From the NCBI GenBank assembly GCA_011523945.1, contig WTFU01000017.1, positions 1 through 64,000 on the forward strand: a stretch of DNA of 64,000 nucleotides, in the 5' to 3' direction. The DNA is from Mariniblastus sp. GTDB lineage: Bacteria > Planctomycetota > Planctomycetia > Pirellulales > Pirellulaceae. Shown here in pieces: positions 45,086 to 53,609 of this stretch. How positions within the stretch are numbered: position 1 is the stretch's first letter; every line of letters starts with the position of its first letter. A program made the position numbers and the translations under genes. The notes under the pieces were generated by a model, which did not search any database, was not told where the DNA came from, and worked only from the letters and a program-made list of their open reading frames with translations.

Positions 45086-45095
45086 GAATATATTC
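45086..45095. promoter_or_regulatory. GAATATATTC palindrome upstream of the suf operon
   Basis: A perfect 10-bp palindrome 55 nt before the sufR-like start, beside a TTGACA at 45053-45058. It could be an operator for the regulator, but no family consensus supports this. Confidence 0.25.
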
Positions 45096-45149
45096 CTCGT
45101 CGGTTAATCCAGCAGTTAGCGAGTTTGCCCGAAATTAAGTCCGTCAGAA

Positions 45150-45812
45150 ATGAATCCTCACTCTCAGTTATCTCAAAACGATCGAGCTATGATTTCGGTT
45201 CTTCGCGGGACTGAATCGATGTCGATTTGCGAGTTGACCGACGCGATGGAGGTCACGGCCACTGCGGTGAGGCAGCGCCTAAACCGGTTGATGGCACTTG
45301 AACTGGTTGAACGTTGTCAAACAGTGGAAGGCCGTGGGCGGCCAAGTCATCGTTATTTGTTGACTGATAAAGGCAAACGCAGCAGTGCCAATAATTTAGA
45401 TGATTTGGCAGTGGTTTTATGGGAACAAGTCCAAAAAATTGAAGATCCGGGCGTTAAGCGGAAAGTTATTGCGGGTGCCGTGGAGCGGTTATCGGAGAGG
45501 TACCAACTTGCCATTCGCGGCGACACCGTTGAAGAGAGAACGCGGTCTTTGGTAGAGATGTTCGCTGAGCGTCAGATCGCGATCAGTTTTGATGACAACT
45601 CAGCGCTGCCTCTGATAAAAGTTGGAGGTTGTCCTTATCCAACTCTTGCCGGAGAGAATCATGAGATTTGCGACATGGAACAGGCGCTGCTGGCGAGTGT
45701 CATCGGACATCCTGTGGACAGGTGCCAGTGCCGCCAAGACGGCGACAGTTGTTGCACGTTTGAAGTCGGGCAGGAAGCAGTGGATCACAACCGCGAAGCC
45801 GGAGTGAGTTAA
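45150..45812 (+). CDS. sufR: SufR-like winged-helix regulator of Fe-S assembly
   Basis: The 220-residue protein has an N-terminal winged helix (M-S-I-C-E-L-T-D-A-M, then A-V-R-Q-R-L-N-R-L) and a C-terminal effector region with cysteines in C-P-Y-P-T-L, E-I-C-D-M-E, C-Q-C-R-Q-D-G and C-C-T-F. These are the cysteines expected to hold a labile Fe-S cluster in SufR. SufR represses the suf operon when the cluster is intact. It precedes sufC in the same direction, with 116 bp between. Confidence 0.85.
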   Translation: MNPHSQLSQNDRAMISVLRGTESMSICELTDAMEVTATAVRQRLNRLMALELVERCQTVEGRGRPSHRYLLTDKGKRSSANNLDDLAVVLWEQVQKIEDPGVKRKVIAGAVERLSERYQLAIRGDTVEERTRSLVEMFAERQIAISFDDNSALPLIKVGGCPYPTLAGENHEICDMEQALLASVIGHPVDRCQCRQDGDSCCTFEVGQEAVDHNREAGVS

Positions 45813-45928
45813 GTTACGGGAGTGAGAAGCGCGGTCTACACGAGAGTGTTTCCCGCGGGAGCATTTATTTAGTTGGCCTCGGGGAAAACTCGAGCCGAGA
45901 CAGTCATTTTTAGATTAGAAAAAAGCAA

Positions 45929-46747
45929 ATGAGCGACGTACTAAAAATAGTTGATCTGCATGTGTCGATTGGCGACAAAGAAATCCTCCGGGGAGTTAAC
46001 CTCTCCATGACCGAAGGGGAGACCCACGCTTTGATGGGTCCCAATGGCTCCGGTAAGAGCACGCTGGGATTGGCCATCATGGGGCACCCCAATTATAATT
46101 GCACTCAGGGAGAGATCCTGCTCAACGGCGAAAACATTCTTGAGTTGGAACCTAATGAGCGGGCGCGAGCCGGCATTTTTATGGCCTTCCAACGACCGGT
46201 GGCCATCCCCGGTGTGAAGATGGCTGATTTCCTTCGGCATGCCACAACCAACGTCCGGAACCCGGAACGTAAAGAGGGTGAAGACCTGATTCCAATGCGA
46301 GATTTTCGCAAGGAAATTAAAGCGAATATGGAACAGCTGCAGATGGACAGCGAGTTTGCACGGCGTTATGTGAATGACGGGTTCTCCGGCGGCGAGATGA
46401 AGCGTGCTGAGATTCTGCAACTCGCGATGTTGCAGCCTAAGTTCGCGATCCTCGACGAGACAGATTCCGGGCTCGATGCTGACGCGGTTCGACTGGCCAG
46501 CCAGTCCATCAACGAGATTGGTCACAACAAAATGGGACTGTTGATCATTACACACCACGACAAGCTGTTAGAGCACAATCCACCGAATTTTACTCACGTT
46601 ATTTTGGGTGGGCGAATCGTTGAAACGGGTGGTAAAGAACTGGCCGAAGAGCTACACGCTCACGGATATGATCGTATTCGAAAGCAGTATCCCGAGGCTG
46701 CCAAAGTGAACGATGAATCTGAGGCAGAAGCGGAAGCGGTCGTTTGA
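45929..46747 (+). CDS. sufC: Fe-S cluster assembly ATPase SufC
   Basis: The 272-residue ABC-type ATPase has Walker A G-P-N-G-S-G-K-S-T, signature F-S-G-G-E-M-K-R, and Walker B F-A-I-L-D-E-T-D-S-G-L-D, with the SufC-specific D-E-T-D-S-G-L-D. It powers the SufBC2D scaffold on which Fe-S clusters are built. It carries a C-terminal acidic extension rich in E and A. No membrane domain is encoded nearby, as expected for SufC. Confidence 0.96.
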   Translation: MSDVLKIVDLHVSIGDKEILRGVNLSMTEGETHALMGPNGSGKSTLGLAIMGHPNYNCTQGEILLNGENILELEPNERARAGIFMAFQRPVAIPGVKMADFLRHATTNVRNPERKEGEDLIPMRDFRKEIKANMEQLQMDSEFARRYVNDGFSGGEMKRAEILQLAMLQPKFAILDETDSGLDADAVRLASQSINEIGHNKMGLLIITHHDKLLEHNPPNFTHVILGGRIVETGGKELAEELHAHGYDRIRKQYPEAAKVNDESEAEAEAVV

Positions 46748-46843
46748 ATTTAAAGTACTGAGAAAGAGTCCCAACACAAACAGAATGGCTGCGAAAGTTC
46801 GTCGGTCGTTCATTTATGGATCCCATGAAAGGCAGGGCAATCG

Positions 46844-46883
46844 CTTAACGTTTACCGGTCAGTCTTAACGTTTACCGGTCAGT
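46844..46883. repeat. Two perfect 20-bp tandem repeats upstream of sufB
   Basis: CTTAACGTTTACCGGTCAGT at 46844-46863 and again at 46864-46883, in the 166-bp gap between sufC and sufB. Each copy contains ACCGGT, a perfect palindrome. The location is 31 bp before the sufB start. Confidence 0.85.
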
Positions 46884-46913
46884 AAACCCAAGTGCGATTC
46901 CTGAACAAAAGAT

Positions 46914-48326
46914 ATGTCAACTGAATTGACTGAAAGCCAAGAGCTAAAATCTACTGAGATCAACAAGTACGATTTTAAAACTGAAACGACAGCGGTTTTC
47001 AAAGCCCGTAAAGGGATTGACGCTGAGATCGTAAATCAGATTTCAGACATCAAAAATGAGCCAGACTGGATGCGACAGTTCCGGTTGGAGGCACTCGAGA
47101 TTTTCGAATCAAAGCCGATGCCTGAATGGGGCGGCGATATTGATCTCGATTTCCAGGATATCTTTTATTATCTCAAGCCAACTACCGATCAGGGAAAGTC
47201 GTGGGATGATGTGCCCGAGGAAATTAAAGACACTTTCGAAAAGCTGGGGATTCCTGAAGCAGAACGCAAGTATCTTGCGGGAGTTAAAGCTCAGTTTGAA
47301 TCAGAAGTGATTTACGGCTCGCTGAAAAAAGACCTTTCTGATCAAGGGGTGATTTTTACCGATACGGATACCGCCGTTCGCGAGCACCCGGAATTGCTGC
47401 GTGAATATTTTGGGAAAGTCATTCCGTCGGCCGATAATAAATTTGCCGCGCTTAACAGTGCAGTTTGGTCGGGTGGCTCGTTTATTTACGTGCCACCGGG
47501 AGTAAGTATCGAATTTCCATTGCAGGCTTACTTTAGGATCAACGAAGAGAATATGGGTCAGTTTGAGCGGACCTTGATCATCGTTGACGAGGGCGCGCAG
47601 GTTCATTACGTCGAAGGTTGCACCGCACCAATGTACACCAGCGAGTCATTGCATTCGGCGGTCGTTGAGGTGGTCGTCAAAAAGAATGCGCGATGCCGCT
47701 ACACAACGATCCAAAACTGGGCAAATAATATTTACAACCTGGTAACGAAAAGGGCCTTTGCATATCAGGACGGTACCATGGAATGGGTGGATGGAAATCT
47801 AGGTTCCAAGCTTACGATGAAGTACCCCGCCGTTTACATGATGGAACCTGGAGCTCGCGGTGAAATTTTATCAATCGCATTTTCGAGTAAGGGACAGCAC
47901 CAGGACGCAGGCGCGAAGTTAGTCCATTGTGCTCCCGATACGACCGGGACGATCATTTCCAAGTCGATTTCGAAAAACGGTGGACGCAGCAGTTACCGCG
48001 GCTTGGCAAAGGTTGAAAAAGGCGCGGTTAATTCAAAGTGCTCGGTCGTCTGTGACGCTTTGATTTTGGATGATGCAAGCCGAAGTGATACGTATCCGTA
48101 CATTGAGATCAATGAACAGGACGTATCAATGGGACATGAGGCGAGTGTTTCGAGAATCGGTGAAGAGCAGTTGTTTTATCTGATGAGTCGCGGGCTGTCC
48201 GAGGCGGAAGCCAGTACGATGATCGTGAACGGTTTTATCGAGCCACTGGTCAAAGAACTGCCGATGGAATACGCGGTCGAAATGAACCGGCTCATTCAGT
48301 TGCAGATGGAAGGCTCCGTGGGTTAA
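46914..48326 (+). CDS. sufB: Fe-S cluster assembly scaffold SufB
   Basis: The 470-residue protein has the right-handed beta-helix core of SufB with [14 protein letters not shown] and [13 protein letters not shown]. It ends with [13 protein letters not shown]. SufB accepts persulfide sulfur and, with SufC and SufD, assembles clusters. Length is normal. Confidence 0.97.
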   Translation: MSTELTESQELKSTEINKYDFKTETTAVFKARKGIDAEIVNQISDIKNEPDWMRQFRLEALEIFESKPMPEWGGDIDLDFQDIFYYLKPTTDQGKSWDDVPEEIKDTFEKLGIPEAERKYLAGVKAQFESEVIYGSLKKDLSDQGVIFTDTDTAVREHPELLREYFGKVIPSADNKFAALNSAVWSGGSFIYVPPGVSIEFPLQAYFRINEENMGQFERTLIIVDEGAQVHYVEGCTAPMYTSESLHSAVVEVVVKKNARCRYTTIQNWANNIYNLVTKRAFAYQDGTMEWVDGNLGSKLTMKYPAVYMMEPGARGEILSIAFSSKGQHQDAGAKLVHCAPDTTGTIISKSISKNGGRSSYRGLAKVEKGAVNSKCSVVCDALILDDASRSDTYPYIEINEQDVSMGHEASVSRIGEEQLFYLMSRGLSEAEASTMIVNGFIEPLVKELPMEYAVEMNRLIQLQMEGSVG

Positions 48327-48384
48327 CCAACCCTCCTCGCGGCAGGGGTTTTGCAGTTTTAACGATACGATACAAGAATTTGAA

Positions 48385-49704
48385 ATGACACCAACAACAC
48401 TAACTGAAAAAATGCAACTGACATTTACCGATGAAGGTTTCGCCGCGTTCCTTGAAACGTTGAACGAACCTGAGTGGTTAACTGAAATTCGCAAGTCGGC
48501 CTGGGAGAGATTCAAAGAGCTACCGTGGCCGAGCAATCGGGATGAAGAGTGGATGCGAACTGACATTCGCCTATTCCATCTTGAAAAATTCTTTATTCCC
48601 TCGGCTCGGGGCGAAGTCGTATCGGGTACTCCGGTGCTGGCCGATGGTGTGGAATTGGTTGGTTCCGCTGCGTCTTGTGACGGTGTGGCTACCGGTGCGT
48701 CTCAGTTCGATTCGGCGATGGCAGAAAAGGGAGTGATCTTTGGGGCAATTAGTGAGCTGCTTGAAGAGCACGGAGAACTAATTCGAAAGCACTTGTTTCA
48801 AGTAGTGGATGGATTAACAGATCGTTTTGCCGCCCTCCATCAGGCAACCTGGACAAGCGGAATTTTTCTTTATGTGCCGCGGAATGTTTGTGTCGAGAAT
48901 CCGATCCATACTTTTTCTACAATGACCGATGGTGGTAGTGATTTCACCCACACCTTGATTGTGCTCGAGGAGGGGGCGGAAGCGACTGTCCTCGCCGAAT
49001 CCAATAACGCAAATGACGCCGTCGGTTTACATTGTGGAGCCATTGAAATTGTGGTGGGAGACCGTGGTAATTTACGGTACGTCAACCTTCAGGATTGGAG
49101 TCAAAAGGTTTGGCATTTCGCTCATCAAAGGGCGGTCATCGGTCAAGATTCCAATCTTCAGTGGACGGTTGGTGCGCTTGGCTCTCGTTTGGCAAAGGTA
49201 AATCAGCATGTCTCGCTTAAGGGAAAACGTGGGAATTGCCAAGTCAACGGAGTTATGTTTACCGAGAACAAACAGCACCTCAGTTACCATACACTCCAGC
49301 ATCATGAAAAACCGGATTGCACCAGTGATTTTCTCTACAAAGGTGCCCTTCAGGATCAGTCCCGAACGGTTTGGCGAGGGATGATCAAAGTAGATGTCGA
49401 GGCTCAGCAGACCGATGGTTATCAACGGAACGATAACTTACTGCTGTCCAGTAAAGCGCGTGCGGATTCAATCCCCGGATTGGAAATCGAGGCAGACGAT
49501 GTGCGTTGCACGCATGGTTCGACAAGCGGTCGCGTCGACGAAGAGTTAATCTTCTATGCTCAGTGCCGCGGGTTTACTCGCAAGGAGGCCATTCGGGCGA
49601 TTGTGACTGGATTTTTCCAGCAAGTCTTTGACAGGGTCACGATTGAGAGCGTTCGAGAAGCATTGGCCTTGGCGATTTCTCGCCGCGTCAGGGATTATGA
49701 GTAG
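48385..49704 (+). CDS. sufD: Fe-S cluster assembly protein SufD
   Basis: This 439-residue paralogue of SufB has F-A-A-L-H-Q-A-T-W-T-S-G-I-F-L-Y-V-P, N-Y-Q-D-W-type strands, and the C-terminal C-T-H-G-S-T-S-G-R-V-D-E with A-I-V-T-G-F-F. It pairs with SufB in the SufBC2D complex. It is 58 bp from sufB. Confidence 0.95.
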   Translation: MTPTTLTEKMQLTFTDEGFAAFLETLNEPEWLTEIRKSAWERFKELPWPSNRDEEWMRTDIRLFHLEKFFIPSARGEVVSGTPVLADGVELVGSAASCDGVATGASQFDSAMAEKGVIFGAISELLEEHGELIRKHLFQVVDGLTDRFAALHQATWTSGIFLYVPRNVCVENPIHTFSTMTDGGSDFTHTLIVLEEGAEATVLAESNNANDAVGLHCGAIEIVVGDRGNLRYVNLQDWSQKVWHFAHQRAVIGQDSNLQWTVGALGSRLAKVNQHVSLKGKRGNCQVNGVMFTENKQHLSYHTLQHHEKPDCTSDFLYKGALQDQSRTVWRGMIKVDVEAQQTDGYQRNDNLLLSSKARADSIPGLEIEADDVRCTHGSTSGRVDEELIFYAQCRGFTRKEAIRAIVTGFFQQVFDRVTIESVREALALAISRRVRDYE

Positions 49705-49919
49705 ACCGGGAAGGGTTCGACTGGTTGCGCGCAAATCCATGGGGATATTTTGTCTCACCTACGTCAAAGATTCCCCAATCGGCAGTGTTAGCGGGGAACA
49801 GGCTCTTCAAAACTGGAATCTTCGGTCGTAAATCTGGCAGCGGTTGGATACAATAAAAAATGGGCAAATTAGCTCGGTTTTTGTCCTGCCGGTTTCTGGA
49901 CTAGCTATTTGAGGATGCG

Positions 49920-52325
49920 ATGATTATTCGGTCAGCTTCGGAGATATACCTCGATGCCAATGCGACGACACCTGTGTTGCCCGAGGCGGCTCAGGAAGCG
50001 CATGATGCCATGGAGGAGTTGTTTGGGAATCCAAGCAGCGCCCACATTTCCGGGTTGCGAGCCCGTTACATTCTAGAGTCGACACGGGATTTAGTTCGAG
50101 AAGTGCTCGCGGCCGAAGGTGGGCAGATTGTCTTCACCAGCGGAGCAACTGAAGCAATTCAGATGGGCATCTTTTCGACTCTCTGCGATATTCGCGAGCA
50201 TCGCTCCAAGAATCGGGAGAATGAAGGACCGCGGACGTTGCTGTATGGTGCAACGGAACATAAAGCGGTTCCCCAGGCATTGCAGCATTGGAATCAACTT
50301 CTCGGTGTTAATAATCAGATCCTTGAAATACCGGTCGACCAAAACGGAGCGCTTGATTTAGAGTTCCTCAGAAGCCACGCTGCAAACGCGGATTTAATTT
50401 GCACGATGGCAGTAAATAATGAAACAGGAGTCGTTACGGATCTTAAAGCTGTTGAAAAGACCATTCGAGCTGAGAATACATCGGTTCGCTGGTTGGTCGA
50501 CAGCGTTCAGGCGGTTGGGAAAATTGCACTTGATTTGTCAAGTTCGACCATCGATTACGCTGCCGTCAGCGGGCACAAGATTTACGCACCTAAAGGTATT
50601 GGATTGTTGTACGTCCGCGAAGGTGCGCCGTTGGTTCCCCTGTTGGCAGGCGGGGGGCAAGAGCAAGGTGCTCGCGGCGGGACAGAAAATTTGCCAGGCG
50701 TTGCGGCGATCGCCGCAGTGATGAAAAAGTTAGCGGATTCTGAATCCAAGACGTTTACCGACGAAGCAGTGTTGCAGGGATATCGACAACAATTGCTGCG
50801 AGCGCTCGACAGCGCGTTTCCGACTATTGAATACAACATGCCAATTGAGACATCCGTTCCCACAACGATTAACTTTTCCGTCAGAGGTTTTCCCAGTAAA
50901 GAATTACTAGACCTTTTTGATGCGGCGGGCATTCGTGTCAGTTCGGGTTCGGCCTGTGGATCTATGGTGCAGCGATCCTATGTGCTGGACGCGATGGGGG
51001 TTCCCGAGTGGCGATCCTACGGGGCGATTCGTTTGTCATTCGGCCCGTTGGCAACCGCGGCTGAAATCAATTCGGCTTGCGAGCGGATTGAGCAAGCCGG
51101 GCAGGCGTTATGTGAATCCTGTTTGGTTGTCGGTAGTGACCTGGACAGTATGCCGGGACAGGATCTTGATGGCTTAGTGCAGCTCAAGAACGGTTCGATG
51201 TGCACTTGGCTTCTGATGGACTCGAAGAGCCGTAACTGCATCGTGGTGGATCCGTTTGAGGAATTGGCAGAGCGAACCGAGGCTCTGATTCGGTGTCAGA
51301 AAAGCAAGGTGCTTGCGATCCTTGATTCGCATGCTCATGTCGATCATGATTCCTGCCGTAAAATGCTTCTTGGGGTGATTCGTGATCACGCAGCACCGTC
51401 AGCGGAAACCAAAGATGAATTAGGCTGGCCGGAAGTAGTCGATGGAGTGGTGGAACTCTCGGATGGGAGCGAAGCGCCGTACTTGCAATTTTCAGATGAA
51501 TGGATTGTTGCCAAAACAGACTTGCCGGGGCACACACTCATCGGGTGTGCTTATTTGGTGGGAGTGATATCCGAGGGTAATCGGCTTAAGTCTGAAGACG
51601 TCGTGTTCGCCTTTACAGGGGATATGATTTTAATGGGTGGTATTGGTCGAACGGATTTCCCGTGCAGCTCGATCGATAAAATGTATGGCTCTTTGAGGCG
51701 GTTGCCCAGCCTGGTGTCGAATCGAACGATTCTTTGCCCCACGCACGATTACAATAATGACTTTTCAACGACGCTTGAATTTGAGCAAGAGGATAACGAG
51801 TTTTTGGCGAAAATTCTGTGTCCTGAAACTCCATTGGACCTTCAGACGTTTGTAGAAACAAAGCCGGGAATTGATGCGGGGATTGCGGATGCGACCAATT
51901 CCGAACTTGTGTGTGGTCTGATCAAAGATTTTACGGTGGAACAAGAAGGGTCGATCGAGATCGGCCAGGAGGAGCTGAAGCAGTTTTTCCAGGAGCATCA
52001 AGATTCTTTGATTATTGATGTTCGTGAGCCGCATGAATTTGCATTTGCTCAAGACTGGGAGGAACTAGGTTTTCACTCACCGCCGAAGAACATACCGCTG
52101 ACACGGCTAAGTGGATATCTTCCTAAACTATTGGCTGCTCACGGTGAGTCGCCGCGAGATGTGATTTTTCTTTGCCGAAGCGGGCGAAGAAGTGGCAAGG
52201 CAGCTGAAGTCGCGCGTCGGATAGGGGTGGAGACGGCGCGGCACATTTCGGGAGGGATCGCGTTAAACGTTAAGCATAAGTTTGCTTCAGAATTAGAAGC
52301 GGAACAAATGGGCTACATGATCTAA
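49920..52325 (+). CDS. Cysteine desulfurase - MBL-fold - rhodanese fusion protein
   Basis: The 801-residue chain has three domains. Residues 1-395 are an IscS/NifS-type cysteine desulfurase: Y-L-D-A-N-A-T-T-P, PLP lysine K220 in S-G-H-K, and the persulfide-forming C346 in S-G-S-A-C-G-S. Residues about 415-640 are a metallo-beta-lactamase domain with H471-A-H-V-D-H and T-H-D-Y-N-N-D, similar to ETHE1/glyoxalase II persulfide dioxygenases. Residues 690-800 are a rhodanese with C752-R-S-G-R-R-S. Cysteine desulfurase supplies the sulfur, rhodanese binds sulfane sulfur, and the MBL domain could oxidise or process a persulfide. No sufE or sufS is nearby, so this fusion probably feeds the suf operon. 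It lies 215 bp after sufD. Confidence 0.9.
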   Translation: MIIRSASEIYLDANATTPVLPEAAQEAHDAMEELFGNPSSAHISGLRARYILESTRDLVREVLAAEGGQIVFTSGATEAIQMGIFSTLCDIREHRSKNRENEGPRTLLYGATEHKAVPQALQHWNQLLGVNNQILEIPVDQNGALDLEFLRSHAANADLICTMAVNNETGVVTDLKAVEKTIRAENTSVRWLVDSVQAVGKIALDLSSSTIDYAAVSGHKIYAPKGIGLLYVREGAPLVPLLAGGGQEQGARGGTENLPGVAAIAAVMKKLADSESKTFTDEAVLQGYRQQLLRALDSAFPTIEYNMPIETSVPTTINFSVRGFPSKELLDLFDAAGIRVSSGSACGSMVQRSYVLDAMGVPEWRSYGAIRLSFGPLATAAEINSACERIEQAGQALCESCLVVGSDLDSMPGQDLDGLVQLKNGSMCTWLLMDSKSRNCIVVDPFEELAERTEALIRCQKSKVLAILDSHAHVDHDSCRKMLLGVIRDHAAPSAETKDELGWPEVVDGVVELSDGSEAPYLQFSDEWIVAKTDLPGHTLIGCAYLVGVISEGNRLKSEDVVFAFTGDMILMGGIGRTDFPCSSIDKMYGSLRRLPSLVSNRTILCPTHDYNNDFSTTLEFEQEDNEFLAKILCPETPLDLQTFVETKPGIDAGIADATNSELVCGLIKDFTVEQEGSIEIGQEELKQFFQEHQDSLIIDVREPHEFAFAQDWEELGFHSPPKNIPLTRLSGYLPKLLAAHGESPRDVIFLCRSGRRSGKAAEVARRIGVETARHISGGIALNVKHKFASELEAEQMGYMI

Positions 52326-52428
52326 TGTTCTCTCAATTTTTTGTCTGATTTTGATTCAAGGTTTCACCAATCACAATTTAAATCTTTAAAGAGGTCGACA
52401 GGCTTCAAATTTTAAAATACGGATAATT

Positions 52429-52746
52429 ATGAGTGAATACACAATTGTTGCGTCAGTCGATGAAGTTCAGGACGGCTCAACCCGGCTGGTCGAGGTTGAT
52501 GATCGGTTGGTCATTTTGTCTCGAATAGGAGATGAATATTTCTGCATCGACGATATCTGCACCCACGACGGAGGCACATTAAGTGATGGTCCCCATGAAG
52601 GGTGTGAGATCGCGTGTCCCCGGCATGGTGCAAGATTTGATTTAAGGACCGGGAAAGCTCTCTCGATGCCGGCGACGCAGGACACTGCATCACACCAAGT
52701 AAAGGTTGAAAACGGGTCGATTATGATTCGATTAAATGAGTCTTAA
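52429..52746 (+). CDS. Rieske-type [2Fe-2S] ferredoxin
   Basis: The 105-residue protein has the Rieske motifs C-T-H-D-G and C-P-R-H-G, which ligate a [2Fe-2S] cluster with two cysteines and two histidines. No membrane helix or signal is present, so it is a soluble ferredoxin. In the suf operon it could give electrons for cluster assembly or test clusters. It has 103 bp upstream to the fusion gene. Confidence 0.92.
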   Translation: MSEYTIVASVDEVQDGSTRLVEVDDRLVILSRIGDEYFCIDDICTHDGGTLSDGPHEGCEIACPRHGARFDLRTGKALSMPATQDTASHQVKVENGSIMIRLNES

Positions 52747-52805
52747 ATTTTTCAATTTCACTTTATTAATTAAAACACGATCTTTTAGTTTCAGGAATAC
52801 AGACC

Positions 52806-53129
52806 ATGCCGCTGCAGGAAGACCAAGTGCGTGAAGCACTTAAACAGGTAATTGACCCGGAGTTATTTGTGAATATTGTCGATCTTGGGCTCATCTATGT
52901 CGTTGACATAGCTCCGATTGACGGAGAGGAAGAGAAATTCAAGGTGAATATTGAAATGACAATGACAAGTCCCATGTGCCCTGCCGGTCCACAGTTGGTT
53001 GCGGAAACGAAAAAGTATGCTGGTGAAATGGACAGCGTTGAAGAAGTAGAGGTTAAGGTCGTCATGGATCCCCCATGGACTCAGGATATGATGTCCGATG
53101 ACGCGAGAGATCAGTTGGGGATTTTCTAA
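52806..53129 (+). CDS. sufT: SufT / MIP18 family Fe-S assembly factor (DUF59)
   Basis: The 107-residue protein has the MIP18 signature D-P-E-L-F-V-N-I-V-D-L-G-L-I-Y and the conserved cysteine in T-S-P-M-C-P-A-G. DUF59 proteins help mature or repair Fe-S proteins. It is the last recognisable Fe-S gene of this operon. Confidence 0.93.
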   Translation: MPLQEDQVREALKQVIDPELFVNIVDLGLIYVVDIAPIDGEEEKFKVNIEMTMTSPMCPAGPQLVAETKKYAGEMDSVEEVEVKVVMDPPWTQDMMSDDARDQLGIF

Positions 53130-53201
53130 AGAGAAATCTTCTAATTGTCGGTGAGTGCTTGCGCGTTTTAATTCGAATTGTGACGGGCGGGAGAACGGAG
53201 A

Positions 53202-53501
53202 ATGGTCATGGGGGATAGTGAAGTCTTGCCAGGAGTTTCCGTGAATTCTGCTGGTGAAGCGACGATTTCCAAGGAAATGGGCGACGTTTTATTCGAGCTT
53301 GCATTGGCACTGGAGGATCCAGCGGGATTTCCGGTTGACGTTGAGCATGTGTTGGCTGCGATCGTTCTTGCTGTGCGCTGTGGCGATCTTGATGGAGAGC
53401 GGGCAATTGGTGGAGCTAGTCTGCCCTTGGTGAAGCAACTGTTGCCTCATGTGAAAACTGTTTTCCGTGATTTTGGTGGCGTCGTTGGGAAAGATGATTA
53501 G
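53202..53501 (+). CDS. Small hypothetical protein downstream of sufT
   Basis: The 99-residue, mostly helical protein (F-E-L-A-L-A-L-E-D, then V-L-A-A-I-V-L-A-V-R) has no recognised motif. It is 72 bp after sufT and may belong to the same transcript. The start is GTG or ATG at 53202 (M-V-M-G-D) or the ATG two codons later. Confidence 0.65.
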   Translation: MVMGDSEVLPGVSVNSAGEATISKEMGDVLFELALALEDPAGFPVDVEHVLAAIVLAVRCGDLDGERAIGGASLPLVKQLLPHVKTVFRDFGGVVGKDD

Positions 53502-53609
53502 TTCGATTCTGAATTGATCGAAGGGCGCAGGTGAGTGTCTTTAAAATGAGATGTTCACCGCCAGAAATTGGGCGTCAAAAGAACGAGCATTGGGGAAGTG
53601 AGAAGGTCA

